A DNA stretch of 6,880 nucleotides, taken from positions 1 to 6,880 of the forward strand of contig JAEWNM010000373.1 of NCBI GenBank assembly GCA_023392755.1, written 5' to 3'. This DNA comes from Bacillota bacterium (GTDB taxonomy: Bacteria; Bacillota; Clostridia; Christensenellales; Aristaeellaceae). The position numbers and the translations under genes were made by a program. Positions 6,201-6,880 of the stretch are shown here, piece after piece. Position 1 is the stretch's first letter, and every line of letters starts with the position of its first letter. The notes below the pieces were generated by a model. That model was not told the origin of the DNA, searched no databases, and saw nothing but the letters and a program-made list of their open reading frames with translations.

Positions 6201-6880
6201 ATGGACGTACAGCACCTGAAATGGTCCAGCTATATGCAGGCGGATATGGAGTGTGACGGCAGCTTTTTTACGTCAGCTTATTTTTCGTCATCGATGCATG
6301 ACCATGATTTCTATGAGCTTTGCCTTGTCATCAAGGGACGGATCACCCATTGCATCAACGGCATGCGAAAGGAATTGCAGGAGGGTGATTTGCTGTTCAT
6401 CAGGCCGCGGGATACCCACCGGTTCGAACAGATCGGCGATACGTTTTTTCAATTTATCAATCTTGCGATACGCCCACAGGTGATGGACGCGATATTTTGC
6501 TATTTATCGGACGGCTTCCAGCCCGGGCGTCTGCTCGGCGCCGAATATCCTCCGGAGACCGCCATACCCAAAAGCGACCTCCATGACGTGACCGTGAAAT
6601 TTGAGGCGTTCATCCTTTTGCCGCACCCATCCTTTGCCGCCCTCAATACAGAGCTGCGCTTGTTTCTGGCGCAGATTTTCGGGCGATTTTTCCCGGCCAG
6701 GGCATGGGAAGCCAAGACATCTGTTCCCACCTGGCTTTCCTGGCTTCATCACGAGATGCACAAGAGCGAAAATTTTGTAAGCGGCGTGGCCATGATGCAA
6801 AAGCTGGCCTGCAAAGCGCCGGCCCATATCTGCCGGGAGTTCAAGCGGTTTTACCATATGACGCCGACCGCCTTCATCGG
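6201..6880 (+). CDS. AraC-family transcriptional regulator with N-terminal cupin domain, partial (ChbR-like layout)
   Basis: An open frame starts at the ATG at 6201 and runs off the right edge without a stop, so 226 complete codons are visible. The start is supported by GGGGAGG 10 nt upstream and a good promoter before that. Residues about 20-90 look like an AraC-type cupin: HDHDFYEL (33-40), INGMRKELQEGDLLFIRP (about 52-69) and the following DTHRF. From about residue 176, PTWLSWLHHEM, then ENFVSGVAMMQKLA, then HICREFKRFYHMTPTAFI, match the start of the DNA-binding domain, with the first helix-turn-helix, in the ChbR/CelD subgroup, which controls chitobiose or cellobiose genes in other bacteria. 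The second helix-turn-helix should lie beyond the window. It is transcribed divergently from the membrane regulator. It probably controls sugar catabolism genes to the right, or takes part in control of the shared intergenic region; the target is inferred only from position. Confidence 0.88.
   Translation, partial: MDVQHLKWSSYMQADMECDGSFFTSAYFSSSMHDHDFYELCLVIKGRITHCINGMRKELQEGDLLFIRPRDTHRFEQIGDTFFQFINLAIRPQVMDAIFCYLSDGFQPGRLLGAEYPPETAIPKSDLHDVTVKFEAFILLPHPSFAALNTELRLFLAQIFGRFFPARAWEAKTSVPTWLSWLHHEMHKSENFVSGVAMMQKLACKAPAHICREFKRFYHMTPTAFI

Noticed and set aside
6027..6215. 62-codon leftward frame across the divergent region
   Set aside because: It overlaps both predicted promoters and the start of the cupin-AraC gene. 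Its product shows no domain, and the region reads as regulatory.
1..6880. CRISPR array, insertion sequence, tRNA, rRNA, toxin-antitoxin or phage genes
   Set aside because: No regularly spaced repeats, terminal inverted repeats with a transposase, or RNA-gene signatures were seen. Every long stretch is explained by transporter and regulator genes.

Overview
The window holds a compact carbohydrate-uptake locus of a kind typical of Bacillota (Clostridia or Paenibacillus-like bacteria). The placement rests on gene content: an LplB/YteP-type permease, an LplC/YtcP-type permease, a LipO/YtcQ-type solute-binding protein with a DUF3502-like C-terminus, and a large two-transmembrane AraC regulator like Bacillus subtilis YtdP or YesS. 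Purine-rich Shine-Dalgarno sequences fit the same group. Genus and sugar substrate cannot be told from the sequence.

Layout: positions 1-75 carry a strong intrinsic terminator reading rightward, presumably for a gene that lies left of the window. Then come four leftward (minus-strand) genes, whose order in transcription is membrane-bound AraC regulator (3656-5953), permease 1 (2531-3502), permease 2 (1644-2522) and solute-binding protein (90-1598). A 153-bp gap between the regulator and permease 1 holds a candidate promoter, so the three transporter genes can form their own operon. Permease 2 begins 8 nt after the permease 1 stop, and a small hairpin separates permease 2 from the binding-protein gene. 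A 247-bp divergent regulatory region (5954-6200) separates the membrane regulator from a rightward cytoplasmic AraC regulator with a cupin sensor domain (6201 to the window edge, truncated).

How the parts probably work together: the binding protein captures an oligosaccharide or related sugar outside the cell, and the two permeases form the channel. No ATPase gene is present, so a shared MsmX/UgpC-type ATPase encoded elsewhere is expected. The membrane regulator has an extracellular region that may sense a ligand, or possibly the loaded binding protein, and it would activate the transporter promoter through its C-terminal AraC DNA-binding domain. The second AraC protein probably controls catabolic genes beyond the right edge, or takes part in cross-regulation through the shared divergent region.

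I see no mobile element, CRISPR array, tRNA or rRNA, and no sign of a wholly new system. The points worth a second look are the missing lipobox in the binding protein, an inverted repeat that could hide the permease 1 ribosome-binding site in read-through RNA, and the closely spaced divergent promoters between two AraC-family regulators.
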